From positions 1 through 64,000 of the forward strand of contig JANSXS010000065.1 in assembly GCA_024742835.1 (NCBI GenBank): a stretch of DNA of 64,000 nucleotides, in the 5' to 3' direction. How positions within the stretch are numbered: the stretch's first letter is position 1; each line of letters opens with the position of its first letter. The notes under the pieces were generated by a model. That model worked only from the letters and a program-made list of their open reading frames with translations, did not search any database and was not told the DNA's origin. This DNA is from Paracoccaceae bacterium. GTDB taxonomy: Bacteria > Pseudomonadota > Alphaproteobacteria > Rhodobacterales > Rhodobacteraceae. Position numbers and translations under genes: made by a program. Of the stretch, positions 1-7,610 are shown piece by piece.

Positions 1-620
1 AGGTGATAGCGGCGGTCCCGGCACAGGACGACGCCGATCACATCCCGCTGATCGTTCACCAGAACCCACAGGTGCCGTCGCGCATCAAGGCGCTGATAGA
101 AGGCACGGGCGCGGACCCGATGCCGGTCCTGATGTCCATGGCACAAGACCTGGAGCGCGCGGGCGCGCAGGCGCTGGCCATGCCCTGCAACACCGCGCAT
201 CACTACGCGCTGGCCGTCACCCACGCCACCAGTCTGCCCTTCCTGAACATGCTGGTGCTGACCGCAGATCACCTGGCGGCCGAAGGCGCGAAAAAGGTGG
301 GCATGCTGGCCTCTCCGGCCACGCGACTGACCGGCGTGTTCGACGCCGTTTTCCACGATCGCGGGCTGACGCCGGTCTGGCTGAAGGATGATGCGCCACT
401 CTTGGACATCATTCGCGCCGTGAAGGCCGGAGAAACGCTCGACCCCCTCGCCCCCCGCCTGCACGCCTGCGCCGAGGCACTTGTCACGCAAGGCGCCGAC
501 CACCTGCTGGTGGCCTGCACCGAGCTTTCGCTGCTGACCCACGCCTTGCCCGAAAGCACGCCCTGGACGGACAGCCTGGATTGCCTGACGTGGGCGATCG
601 TCGCTTTTTCAAAAGGCTGA
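1..620 (+). CDS. Aspartate/glutamate racemase family protein, 5' end outside window
   Basis: The protein belongs to the Asp/Glu racemase superfamily, which interconverts amino-acid enantiomers or acts on related substrates with two cysteines. The first cysteine motif is visible as MPCNTAHH near residue 60 of the visible part. The second is ACTELSLL near residue 170. Both catalytic cysteines are therefore present. The reading frame is open to the window edge and the family is usually about 230 residues, so some N-terminal residues are missing; the GTG at position 3 is probably internal. The substrate cannot be told from sequence. A maleate isomerase or hydantoin racemase relative is possible but less likely. 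Confidence 0.85.
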   Translation, partial: VIAAVPAQDDADHIPLIVHQNPQVPSRIKALIEGTGADPMPVLMSMAQDLERAGAQALAMPCNTAHHYALAVTHATSLPFLNMLVLTADHLAAEGAKKVGMLASPATRLTGVFDAVFHDRGLTPVWLKDDAPLLDIIRAVKAGETLDPLAPRLHACAEALVTQGADHLLVACTELSLLTHALPESTPWTDSLDCLTWAIVAFSKG

Positions 621-748
621 CGCGCCGGACCGACAGGGCGCTGCAGGATTACGGCTATCCTGGCCTATCAGCCGGGCGCACTGGCCAACCCGGACATCGC
701 CGCCTTTGCAGATTGGACAAAGACCCTACCGGCAAGAACCGGGGTGGG

Positions 749-782
749 TTGACAGGATTAATTGTATATACATTGTATGTAC
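749..782 (+). promoter_or_regulatory. Possible promoter/operator with 11-bp direct repeat
   Basis: A TTGACA -35-like hexamer lies at 749-754. It is followed by two adjacent near-identical 11-mers, ATTGTATATAC (761-771) and ATTGTATGTAC (772-782), spaced by one helical turn. The first includes the palindrome TGTATATACA. This lies about 30 bases upstream of the helix-hairpin-helix gene and could be its regulator site. No clear -10 element at optimal spacing was found. Confidence 0.35.
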
Positions 783-813
783 GAAAGAGATACAAAATGG
801 TGGAACTGAACGA

Positions 814-1155
814 ATGACAGCGATTACACGCGTTGCCGGGATCGGCCCGGCCATGGCAATGGAACTGGCCAAGGCCGGTATCACGACGGCAGAGCAGCTT
901 GCCGCGGTGGCCCCGGGTGCCTTGACAGCCATCCACGGCATCGGGACGCTCAGCGCGCCGCGCCTGATCGCCGCGGCCAGTCTGGTGGCTGAGCCGGTGC
1001 CGGTCGACACACCGGAAACTGCAAAGGCCGCAAAGCCCAAGAAAGCCAAGACCGCGAAAAAGACCAAGGACAAGGACAAGGACAAGGACAAGGACAAGGA
1101 CAAGGACAAGGACAAGGACAAGGACAAGCCCGAAGACCCCAAAAACGTCAAGTAA
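814..1155 (+). CDS. Small helix-hairpin-helix protein with Lys-Asp repeat tail
   Basis: The product has 113 residues. Residues 1-55 look like tandem helix-hairpin-helix motifs (VAGIGPAMAMELAKAGI and IHGIGTLSAPRLI), a fold usually used for non-specific DNA contacts. Residues 60-85 are Ala/Lys/Pro rich. The tail is a run of about ten Lys-Asp dipeptides encoded by a perfect AAGGAC tandem repeat. The ATG at 814 is chosen because the helix-hairpin-helix begins there; an upstream in-frame start would extend through the promoter-like region. The function is unknown. The tail would be disordered and of mixed charge. Confidence 0.6.
   Translation: MTAITRVAGIGPAMAMELAKAGITTAEQLAAVAPGALTAIHGIGTLSAPRLIAAASLVAEPVPVDTPETAKAAKPKKAKTAKKTKDKDKDKDKDKDKDKDKDKDKPEDPKNVK
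1066..1128 (+). repeat. Hexanucleotide tandem repeat (AAGGAC)x10
   Basis: Ten uninterrupted copies of AAGGAC run from 1066 to 1125, followed by AAG. They lie inside the helix-hairpin-helix gene. The unit is six bases, so copy-number slippage changes the Lys-Asp tail by two residues at a time without breaking the frame. Confidence 0.95.
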
Positions 1156-1180
1156 TCACGCGCATCCGGAGACTTGCTGC

Positions 1181-1525
1181 ATGGCCCATTCTCTTATCGG
1201 ACTGTCGATAACGGCCCTCATTTTAAGCGGAAGCCTGCGCGACTGCGCCAGCATGACCCGCTTCAATCAGGAAAGTTACGATTGCTCAGCCGTCAACGCG
1301 CCCTTCGAGCGCATCGTCTTCAGCAAGACGGATGTCGGCAAGCAAGGAACAGTCGAGGACGGCACGCCAGCGAAAGTGACTATCACCGCCTCCGACGATA
1401 ACCGGATCACCGCGACATGGGGCGAAGGCATGGTCAGCATCAATCGCAAGACCGGCGCTGTCACCACAACACTCAGCAACAACGTCAAAACCTATGCCTG
1501 CAAGCAAGCGACTTTCCGGATGTAA
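1181..1525 (+). CDS. Small hypothetical protein, possibly exported
   Basis: The product has 114 residues. The first 18 residues are hydrophobic (SLIGLSITALILSG) and could be a signal peptide or anchor. A Cys at residue 22 does not sit in a proper lipobox, so lipidation is doubtful. The rest is polar, with Thr-rich beta-like segments and three Cys (residues 22, 34 and 109). No family is recognised. It starts 25 bases after the helix-hairpin-helix gene and may be co-transcribed with it. Confidence 0.55.
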   Translation: MAHSLIGLSITALILSGSLRDCASMTRFNQESYDCSAVNAPFERIVFSKTDVGKQGTVEDGTPAKVTITASDDNRITATWGEGMVSINRKTGAVTTTLSNNVKTYACKQATFRM

Positions 1526-1589
1526 CCGCCTGTAACGCTAAACCGGCGACCGTAACCGCCGTTTACTGAACAGATAGGGGAACCATGCC

Positions 1590-3236
1590 ATGAGCGATAC
1601 CAGACCAGATATCATATCAGCACTTAATCGCTCGGGCAGCGGGATCGAGTTGAAAAGCCTTGTTTCGGGCCTTGTGGAGGCCGAAACCAGCGGCCAACGC
1701 TCGTTGACGCAGCGCCGGGTTGAGGACACGAATACCACGATCTCTGCCATGGGGCAGCTATCTCAAGAGGTCGGTTTTTTCAGGGACGGCATGTCGCGCG
1801 CCGCTGAAACGGCCTCTCGTAGCGCGGGCAGCTCGTCGAGTGCTGTCTCGATCGACGTGACCAACGAAGCCACCGCCAAAGATATTTCCGCAGCCATCGA
1901 CGTACAGGAACTGGCCTCGCCGCAGGTGCTGACGTTTGAGTTCGACGCAAACACAACCCGAAGCAGCGCCGTTTCAGCCGGGTCCATTTCCCTCGACACC
2001 CCGGCCTGGACCAACCCACGCACGGCAGAAGTCAGTGCGAGTGCCGCCACTCTTGGCGGGCTGGTGGACGCGATAAACGGCGTCGAAGGCCTGACCGCAT
2101 CCTTGCTTGATACCGGCGACGGTCTTGCGATGGTCGTGAAAGCAGAAGACGGCATGGACAGCGCGCTTGACGCGAACTCGATCACTGCGCTGAAAAGCGC
2201 GCTCGGCATGACCACCGATGCGGTGAATGGTACCACCGACAGCACAGAAAATCCGCTCGGGGTAGACGCCGCGGCAACCGCTGCGACAAATGCCAGTTTC
2301 ACCGTCGACGGCCTTTCGATCACACGCGGGTCGAACACGATTGATGATCTCTTTGCCGGTCACACGGTGACCTTGAACGCCGTTGGAACGTCCAACCTGA
2401 CATCGGCAGAAACCAGTGCCTCGCTCAAAGACCGCGTCAACGGTTTTCTGGCCGAGGTTAACGCCCTTAGATCATACCTTGAGACGGCCACGCAACGCGG
2501 TGTAAACGGGGCCGAACCAGGGCCGCTGGCCGGAGATCGATCAGCGCAATCCGTGCTGGACCGGCTCAGGGGTATCACGACGCAACCGATCCCCGGCTTT
2601 GGTGACGAGCCCGTCTTTCTGGCCCAGCTTGGCATCCAGACGGAACGGGATGGCAGCCTGACCCTGAACGAGTCCGTGTTTGACACGCGCATTTCCGAAA
2701 ATCCAGACATGGCACAGGCGATTTTCGCCACGCAGTACAGTGCCGATGACGACCGGGTTGCGGTCACCGGCCTGTCGTTCGCACCGCCGGAGCCGGGCCG
2801 CTATGATCTGGTCTACGATCCCGCAACATCACCGGCTACAGCAACGCTGAATGGGGAGGCCCTGACCGTCAGCACCAACAGCGCCGGTAAGATCGTGCTG
2901 CGCTCGACCAGCGAAGGCACCAATGGCCTGTCCATGACCCTTGATCAGGATGTCGCGATCACCACAACCGTGGGCTACGGTAAAAGCCTTGCGGACCAGA
3001 TGGGCAGCTATGCCGAAGACCTGCTTGGCCGCAATGGCGCTCTGGCACGCCGCGAAACGCAACTTGGCGAAGACTTGCAGGAATTCGAACTGTCGCTGGA
3101 AACCCTGGAGGAAAAGGCCGCTGCTCTCACGGAACGCTACAATATGCAGTTCGGTCGCATGGAGGCCGTCATCACCAGCCTTAACAAGACAGGTGAATAC
3201 ATGCAGTCGCTCATGGATTCATGGAACAAAGATTGA
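1590..3236 (+). CDS. fliD: Flagellar filament capping protein FliD (HAP2)
   Basis: FliD forms the cap at the filament tip and helps flagellin subunits fold into place. The 548-residue product has the FliD N-terminal signature (GSGIELKSLVSGLVEAE, about residues 15-31), a heptad-rich segment (about 40-60), a variable middle and a conserved C-terminal region (about 270-548). It ends in a coiled coil (ETLEEKAAALTERYNMQF) and the usual LNKTGEYMQSLMDSW tail. The start follows an AGGGGA ribosome site. No other flagellar genes are in the window, so this fliD is isolated. A divergent paralogue lies in convergent orientation 1.9 kb downstream. Confidence 0.85.
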   Translation: MSDTRPDIISALNRSGSGIELKSLVSGLVEAETSGQRSLTQRRVEDTNTTISAMGQLSQEVGFFRDGMSRAAETASRSAGSSSSAVSIDVTNEATAKDISAAIDVQELASPQVLTFEFDANTTRSSAVSAGSISLDTPAWTNPRTAEVSASAATLGGLVDAINGVEGLTASLLDTGDGLAMVVKAEDGMDSALDANSITALKSALGMTTDAVNGTTDSTENPLGVDAAATAATNASFTVDGLSITRGSNTIDDLFAGHTVTLNAVGTSNLTSAETSASLKDRVNGFLAEVNALRSYLETATQRGVNGAEPGPLAGDRSAQSVLDRLRGITTQPIPGFGDEPVFLAQLGIQTERDGSLTLNESVFDTRISENPDMAQAIFATQYSADDDRVAVTGLSFAPPEPGRYDLVYDPATSPATATLNGEALTVSTNSAGKIVLRSTSEGTNGLSMTLDQDVAITTTVGYGKSLADQMGSYAEDLLGRNGALARRETQLGEDLQEFELSLETLEEKAAALTERYNMQFGRMEAVITSLNKTGEYMQSLMDSWNKD

Positions 3237-3309
3237 CGTCGCATCGCAAGATCCTTTTTCACATGGTCGATTAGGATGCTGATCCAAATGGCCATATGGG
3301 ATAAGGCAC

Positions 3310-4287
3310 ATGCTTGAGGATGATAAGCCCGTGTCGCAAGAAGCACGATCAAGACCTGTAAATGCGAAATTCGCCCGGCGGCAACACAGCGGGGATGATA
3401 CGTGGCGTGTCGGTGTGTTCCTGCGCGTTCGCGCCAATGGCGAGAAAATCTGGGTGCAGCACATCCGGATTGACGGTCAGCCACGCAAGGTCGTTCTGGG
3501 AAATTTCCCGGACCTTTCGATGTCTGACGCGCGCAGGGCAGCGACAGAAAACCAAAACTTGGTTGATAGCGGCGGCGACCTTGTGGCGAAGCAACGGCAG
3601 GCCAACACAAAAGCGATCCGGGCACGCCTTGACAGTTTGGCAGAACGCAGGAAAACCGCTGGCGCTGCACCTGCCGATCAGGCGGATACCTCCGTTCCTG
3701 ACCCGACTCCGGTCAAGCGCGCGCCAAAAACGCCTAAGAAGAAGACCGCTTTACGGTCACCCCGTGTCGTGGCACAACCGGCCCCTGCGGAACAGAAAAA
3801 GCAAACGTCAACCACCTCGAAGAACACGCCCGACCATCTGACCGGCACGTCGCAAAATACGTCACCGGCCCCCACGCCAGACCCCACGCAGCAAAAACCG
3901 CAAATATCCAGGGGTGAGGCCAGTCCCGCCGACAGGCCGCCATCTCATGCCAAGAATGACACGGTACCCGATACAGAGGTGCAACACCTTTGTGACGAGG
4001 CGCGCAGAGTCGGGCCGAATGTGCTGGCCTTGATTGAACATGTTTTGAACGAAGATCCCAAATCCGTGATCGCGCTTCGTCGGTGCGAGGGGATTTTGGC
4101 CCTGAAACATACCAGCGACAACCATCTTGACGACGCCTGCGCACAAGCCCTTGATGCCGGTGACGTGTCTTTGACGGGGGTGATGTCACACGTAGAGGCC
4201 CGACGTGCCAAGGATATGGACAAGACGGACTCTGACCCCGCCGACATGGCGCATGCGAATATTCGCGGTGCCAATTACTTTTATTGA
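3310..4287 (+). CDS. Chimeric protein: integrase arm-binding (DUF4102) domain plus IS21 IstA C-terminal domain, no catalytic core
   Basis: The product has 325 residues. Residues about 20-95 match the arm-type DNA-binding domain of tyrosine integrases; the key stretch is GEKIWVQHIRIDGQPRKVVL followed by GNFPDLSMSDARR. Residues about 96-222 form a Lys/Pro/Thr/Gln-rich, probably disordered linker. Residues 223-325 match the extreme C terminus of IS21 transposase IstA (RVGPNVLALIEHVL, then RRCEGILAL, ending NIRGANYFY). Neither the integrase R/H/R/Y catalytic domain nor the IstA DDE core is present. It is followed after 14 bases by an IstB-like gene, as istA is by istB. It looks like a DNA-targeting adaptor for that ATPase; this role is inference. 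Confidence 0.75.
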   Translation: MLEDDKPVSQEARSRPVNAKFARRQHSGDDTWRVGVFLRVRANGEKIWVQHIRIDGQPRKVVLGNFPDLSMSDARRAATENQNLVDSGGDLVAKQRQANTKAIRARLDSLAERRKTAGAAPADQADTSVPDPTPVKRAPKTPKKKTALRSPRVVAQPAPAEQKKQTSTTSKNTPDHLTGTSQNTSPAPTPDPTQQKPQISRGEASPADRPPSHAKNDTVPDTEVQHLCDEARRVGPNVLALIEHVLNEDPKSVIALRRCEGILALKHTSDNHLDDACAQALDAGDVSLTGVMSHVEARRAKDMDKTDSDPADMAHANIRGANYFY

Positions 4288-4301
4288 AAAGGACAGGCTG
4301 A

Positions 4302-5090
4302 ATGATCAATCACCCCACATACCAGATGCTGCTCGCCTTGAAACTTGATGGAATGGCCGATGTCTATGCGGAACTTCTCGCACATGACGCAAGCCGTCAT
4401 CAGGATCCAAGCGAGTGGATCAGCCTGATGGCCGCGCGTGAGAAATCGATCCGCGATACCCGCCGCCTGCAAAGCCGTTTGAAGGCAGCCAAACTGCGAG
4501 ATGAAAACGCAACCATGGACACGGTTGATTTTCAGGTTCAGCGTAATCTGGACCGGGCGCAGTTCGAAAAGCTTCGGGATGGAGAATGGATCCGGTCGCG
4601 CAAATCTATTCTGATTACCGGGCCCTGCGGTGTGGGCAAGTCATACTTGGCCTGCGCATTGGGCTTTGAAGCGTGCCGTCAGGACCATCCGGTTTTATAC
4701 TACCGGATGCCCCAGCTTTTTGCCGATCTGACCGCAGCCCGCGAGGCCGGCACTTTCGACCGGTTGTTCCGCAAGATCGTTCGCGCGGATGTGCTGATCA
4801 TCGACGATTGGGGGCCGGATGTGCTGTCGCCGACCGAGCGGCGCGACCTGATGGAAATCGTAGACGAACGGTACCGCCGGAAATCCACGATCGTCACCAG
4901 TCAGCTGCCCGTTGCAAAATGGTATGACACGATTGCCGACCCGACCTTTGCAGATGCAATTCTGGATCGGCTGGTGCATCAGGCTCATCGGTTCGAACTT
5001 GATGGGCACTCGCTGCGCAAAACGTTGCAGGAAGAGCCGCGCGAAACGCGAAAGCCCGGTTTTGCACAGGCATTCAGCCGCAGGGGCTGA
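4302..5090 (+). CDS. IstB-like AAA+ ATPase
   Basis: IstB proteins are DnaA/DnaC-like AAA+ ATPases that bend target DNA and direct IS21 transposase. The 262-residue product is full length for the family. It has an N-terminal helical region (1-95), Walker A GPCGVGKS (107-114), Walker B VLIIDDWG (164-171), a sensor 1-like IVTSQLP and the C-terminal DAILDRLVHQAHRFELDG segment. It pairs with the upstream chimera in an istA-istB-like order, but no transposase core and no long inverted repeats surround it. It appears intact and under selection, so a role other than simple transposition is plausible. Confidence 0.88.
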   Translation: MINHPTYQMLLALKLDGMADVYAELLAHDASRHQDPSEWISLMAAREKSIRDTRRLQSRLKAAKLRDENATMDTVDFQVQRNLDRAQFEKLRDGEWIRSRKSILITGPCGVGKSYLACALGFEACRQDHPVLYYRMPQLFADLTAAREAGTFDRLFRKIVRADVLIIDDWGPDVLSPTERRDLMEIVDERYRRKSTIVTSQLPVAKWYDTIADPTFADAILDRLVHQAHRFELDGHSLRKTLQEEPRETRKPGFAQAFSRRG

Positions 5091-5094
5091 GCAG

Positions 5095-5108
5095 GCCGCT
5101 TTAGCGGC
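5095..5108. terminator. Short hairpin between IstB-like and FliD-like genes
   Basis: GCCGCT and AGCGGC form a perfect six-base stem around TT in the 41-base gap between the convergent genes. There is no strong T tract, so it is at best a weak bidirectional terminator. Confidence 0.3.
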
Positions 5109-5131
5109 AGGCCCTGGGCCATCACGCTACG

Positions 5132-6868
5132 TCAGCTTGGGTCGGAGCGTTTGCGTCGCCAACCACGGGGTGTCTGGGTGCGACGTTTCTTGCGGCGGTC
5201 TATTTTAACCTCGGGAACGAACAGTCCGATCCACAACAGGTAGGCCATGATTTCTGCCACTTGGGGGGGCAGCGTTGCGATGATATTCGTTTGCGCGCCG
5301 TCCCCCTGAACGAACTGCCGGACGGTCATGGCAGCAACCATGGCATCTGCGGCAGCGGCCTCAGGATCGGCGGCTTGCCCTTCCCCATCGTGTGCCGAGT
5401 CTGTACGCAGCAAGGGATCGGCCGGATCAAGAGTAGCGGTGGCAAAATCGGTTATCTGGTCCACAAGGCTTTGACCATAAGCGATGTCCGTGGTGACCGG
5501 CTCTTGCGCGTTCAATACGATAGAAACCTCTTGTGTTTGTGTGTGCAAGGTCAAAACCGGCCGCCCAAGCGCATCCTGTCCCGTGACCAGTTGTGTTCCG
5601 TTCAACGTGGCAATAGCCGGGTTGTGCGTCGGGTCATAGACCAGCCGATAGACGGCCCCTTTCAAAAGCGGCGGCCCGTCCTGCGGTGATACGGCGCCAT
5701 CTTGCCCTGCGGCGGGCCCCAGGATAGCGGCGACCATATCGCGCCTGTGCTTGGCGATCTGAGTGAACCGTTCTTCGTTCAGTGTCAGAAACCCCGCAGC
5801 GTCGATTCCAATCCCCAAATTAGCGAGCAAAACCGGGTCGGGCCCAAAGCCGTGGATGGGCCGGGACACGATCTTGCGCAGCCGGTCAAGCAGGACATGC
5901 GCAATCATACGCTCTGACAGTGACGGGGCTGTCGCTGTGCTCGTGCCGCGTTGCGCCGTAGTGGCAAGAAACGTGATCAGCGTGTTCATCTCGCGCAGCA
6001 GCGCCGCCACGCGTTTTTGCAGGGACGCGATGGTCTCCCCAGATTGAAGTCGCGCCTGACCTGGCGCATGGGCTGTGATGTGATAGCCGGATACAAGAGT
6101 GTCCATTGTTGTCGCCGCATGAACAAAGGGCCGGCCATTCAGCTCACCCAGCGTGTCCTTGGCCGCGGCCCCACCGGTCGACACGACAAGGGGTTGGGGG
6201 CCTGATGGCAGAGCCGGCTGCAAAAGGCGTCGCAGCGCTGCGATGGAGGACGGTTCCAGCGCATGATGATGACCTGGACGGGTTTTCACAACAAGGGCCA
6301 GACCCTCCCGTGTTTGCAGCAACAACGCCTTGAGGCCCGACAGGGCGTTCAGGCTTTGAAAAAGGCCCTCGATCGTATCATTGCCAGAGCCGATCCTGAG
6401 TGTCTGCCCCGCCTGCTGCGATTGCCCCGGCGGGTTCGGCTGGACAGAGGCCAGCGTCACCGGACCGGCGCTGTGTTTCAAGACGGTGTCGGGTTTTGCA
6501 CCTTGGGCTAATCTGAATACGATGATCTGCGGCGCAGCCAGTTGCCGTATGGTCATGCTTGCAGAAAACGCGGTGGCCAAGGCCGGATTTGCGATCCCGA
6601 TGGATACCATCCTTGGGGCAGTGCTGGTCATCTTGAAGTCTGTCCCAGTCACCGCACCGATCGATGATTTGAAGCTGCCGACGGCATTGAGAATACGCGC
6701 CTTGACGGAAACGCGGGTGTCGACACTTTCGGCGGCGCGTTGGGTCTTGGCAGCGGTCAGGCTGTTCTTGGTCGGGTCAACCTGTCGTGACGGGGCTTCA
6801 GGCGTCAAGCGCCGTTCGGACGAGGCACTGCCAGTTTGTAGAAAAAACTGGGTTTTGATATCAACCAT
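5132..6868 (-). CDS. Divergent FliD-like protein lacking normal FliD ends
   Basis: The product has 578 residues when started at the ATG preceded by AAGGAGTTTCTT. The middle and late portions align by eye with the neighbouring FliD: both share RPI/QPI-x-GFG-x-(D/E)PV-(F/L)LA-x-LGI, then LVYDP…P(A)-ATLNG, then YG(K/Q)SL-x-DQ(M/I). The FliD N-terminal signature GSGI-LKSLV is absent, and the C-terminal coiled coil is replaced by a hydrophobic segment (IMAYLLWIGLFVPE) and a very basic tail (KIDRRKKRRTQTPRGWRRKR). FliD uses both ends to build its D0 leg, so an ordinary cap function is doubtful. It lies convergent to the IstB-like gene. Confidence 0.65.
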   Translation of the reverse strand: MVDIKTQFFLQTGSASSERRLTPEAPSRQVDPTKNSLTAAKTQRAAESVDTRVSVKARILNAVGSFKSSIGAVTGTDFKMTSTAPRMVSIGIANPALATAFSASMTIRQLAAPQIIVFRLAQGAKPDTVLKHSAGPVTLASVQPNPPGQSQQAGQTLRIGSGNDTIEGLFQSLNALSGLKALLLQTREGLALVVKTRPGHHHALEPSSIAALRRLLQPALPSGPQPLVVSTGGAAAKDTLGELNGRPFVHAATTMDTLVSGYHITAHAPGQARLQSGETIASLQKRVAALLREMNTLITFLATTAQRGTSTATAPSLSERMIAHVLLDRLRKIVSRPIHGFGPDPVLLANLGIGIDAAGFLTLNEERFTQIAKHRRDMVAAILGPAAGQDGAVSPQDGPPLLKGAVYRLVYDPTHNPAIATLNGTQLVTGQDALGRPVLTLHTQTQEVSIVLNAQEPVTTDIAYGQSLVDQITDFATATLDPADPLLRTDSAHDGEGQAADPEAAAADAMVAAMTVRQFVQGDGAQTNIIATLPPQVAEIMAYLLWIGLFVPEVKIDRRKKRRTQTPRGWRRKRSDPS

Positions 6869-7100
6869 AAGAAACTCCTTACCGGAAATACGCGGCCTTT
6901 CACCTGACCCGGCAGAAAAAGGCGGATCTACTGTAACGACCGGACGTTGCAACGCCCTTTTAAAGAAACGTCCTGCGGCAAGGATGATTTACCCCATCAC
7001 AGTAAGGTGCCACCGCCCGCGAGTCGAACCGGGCATATCGGCCACTCCTTCGTCATGGTCCCCTGGCTGATTCCGTGTGCGGACCAGATCCCGCATCGCC

Positions 7101-7185
7101 TAAAGCGTTCCGCCTTTGACCTGAGGCATCGGTTAAAAGCGGAACACGTCTAACGATTGAGCGGTGCACTGCGTTTCGTGAGAAG
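7101..7185. repeat. Interspersed palindromic repeat, copy 1
   Basis: The first half, TAAAGCGTTCCGCCTTTGAC through CGGTTAAAAGCGGAAC, folds back on itself through AGCGTTCCGC / GCGGAACACG and inner CCTTTGACC / GGTTAAAAG arms. The second half contains GCACTGCGTTTCGTGAGAAG. Both halves recur in the copy at 22453-22545 in the same order and spacing. Confidence 0.8.
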
Positions 7186-7278
7186 AGACGAACCCGCCTG
7201 CGCCGTAGCCCTTGTCTGCCCCAGGCATCAGCCGCCAGGTTGATCCTGGGAAATGCGGTGGATCGTGTCCAGATAATG

Positions 7279-7465
7279 TTAAGGCTTTCCATAGACCGCA
7301 ATCAAGGCTTTCAGCTTCTGCACGATACGCCGCCCCGAGGTCGAGGTGCCGGGATTGCCGCTTGAGCGGCATATCGTAGTCCGTCACAAGTGCTGACAAG
7401 ACGCCCAGATTATCGCGCAGAAACTCCAGCGCCTCGGCAGGATCTGATACCGCCACGGCATTCGA
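7279..7465 (-). pseudogene. Remnant of a response-regulator receiver domain
   Basis: One frame reads AVSDPAEALEFLRDN and then ALVTDYDMPL, which is the typical phosphoacceptor-aspartate region of a receiver domain. The N-terminal strand with the acidic pair is missing or runs into a stop, and the downstream part continues only in another frame to a stop at 7279-7281. It looks like a frameshifted fragment. The match is short, so the assignment is tentative. Confidence 0.4.
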
Positions 7466-7610
7466 GGTCCGAAAGATGCAAACCTAACCCGGTCTGCACG
7501 AAACCGGCAACAGGCCAGCGTTCCATATCCGCCCGAAGAACCGACACAGTCCAAACACCATCTTGGCACGCTTTCTGCAGAAGACATGTCCAGAAGGCTG
7601 AGGAGACGAA

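Larger units (their letters stand above)
6869..7610. other. 742-base region without intact gene
   Basis: The stretch holds the upstream region of the FliD-like gene, one copy of the interspersed palindromic repeat (7101-7185) and a decayed receiver-domain fragment (about 7279-7465). No intact gene larger than about 100 codons with family similarity was found. The last 150 bases presumably carry the promoter of the CLC channel gene; no clear promoter boxes stand out. Confidence 0.6.

Noticed and set aside
726-1151. Minus-strand frame with a long Leu-Ser repeat
   Set aside because: The Leu-Ser run is just the complement of the AAGGAC repeat, and the rest lacks coding character.
1522-1560. Direct repeat GTAACCGCC 30 bases apart before fliD
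   Set aside because: It is short, one copy overlaps a stop codon, and no regulator is known for it.
3234-5134. Ordinary active IS21 insertion sequence
   Set aside because: The IstA catalytic core and long terminal repeats are missing, and the upstream gene carries an unrelated integrase arm domain.
6989-7036. 15-residue minus-strand small frame with a good AAGGAG site
   Set aside because: It is too short to support without conservation data and could be chance or a leftover gene start.
7015-7050. T-arm-like sequence (GGTTCGACTC) on the minus strand, possibly a tRNA 3' end or attachment site
   Set aside because: The T stem does not pair properly, no anticodon or D arm lies upstream, and there is no CCA or matching acceptor stem.
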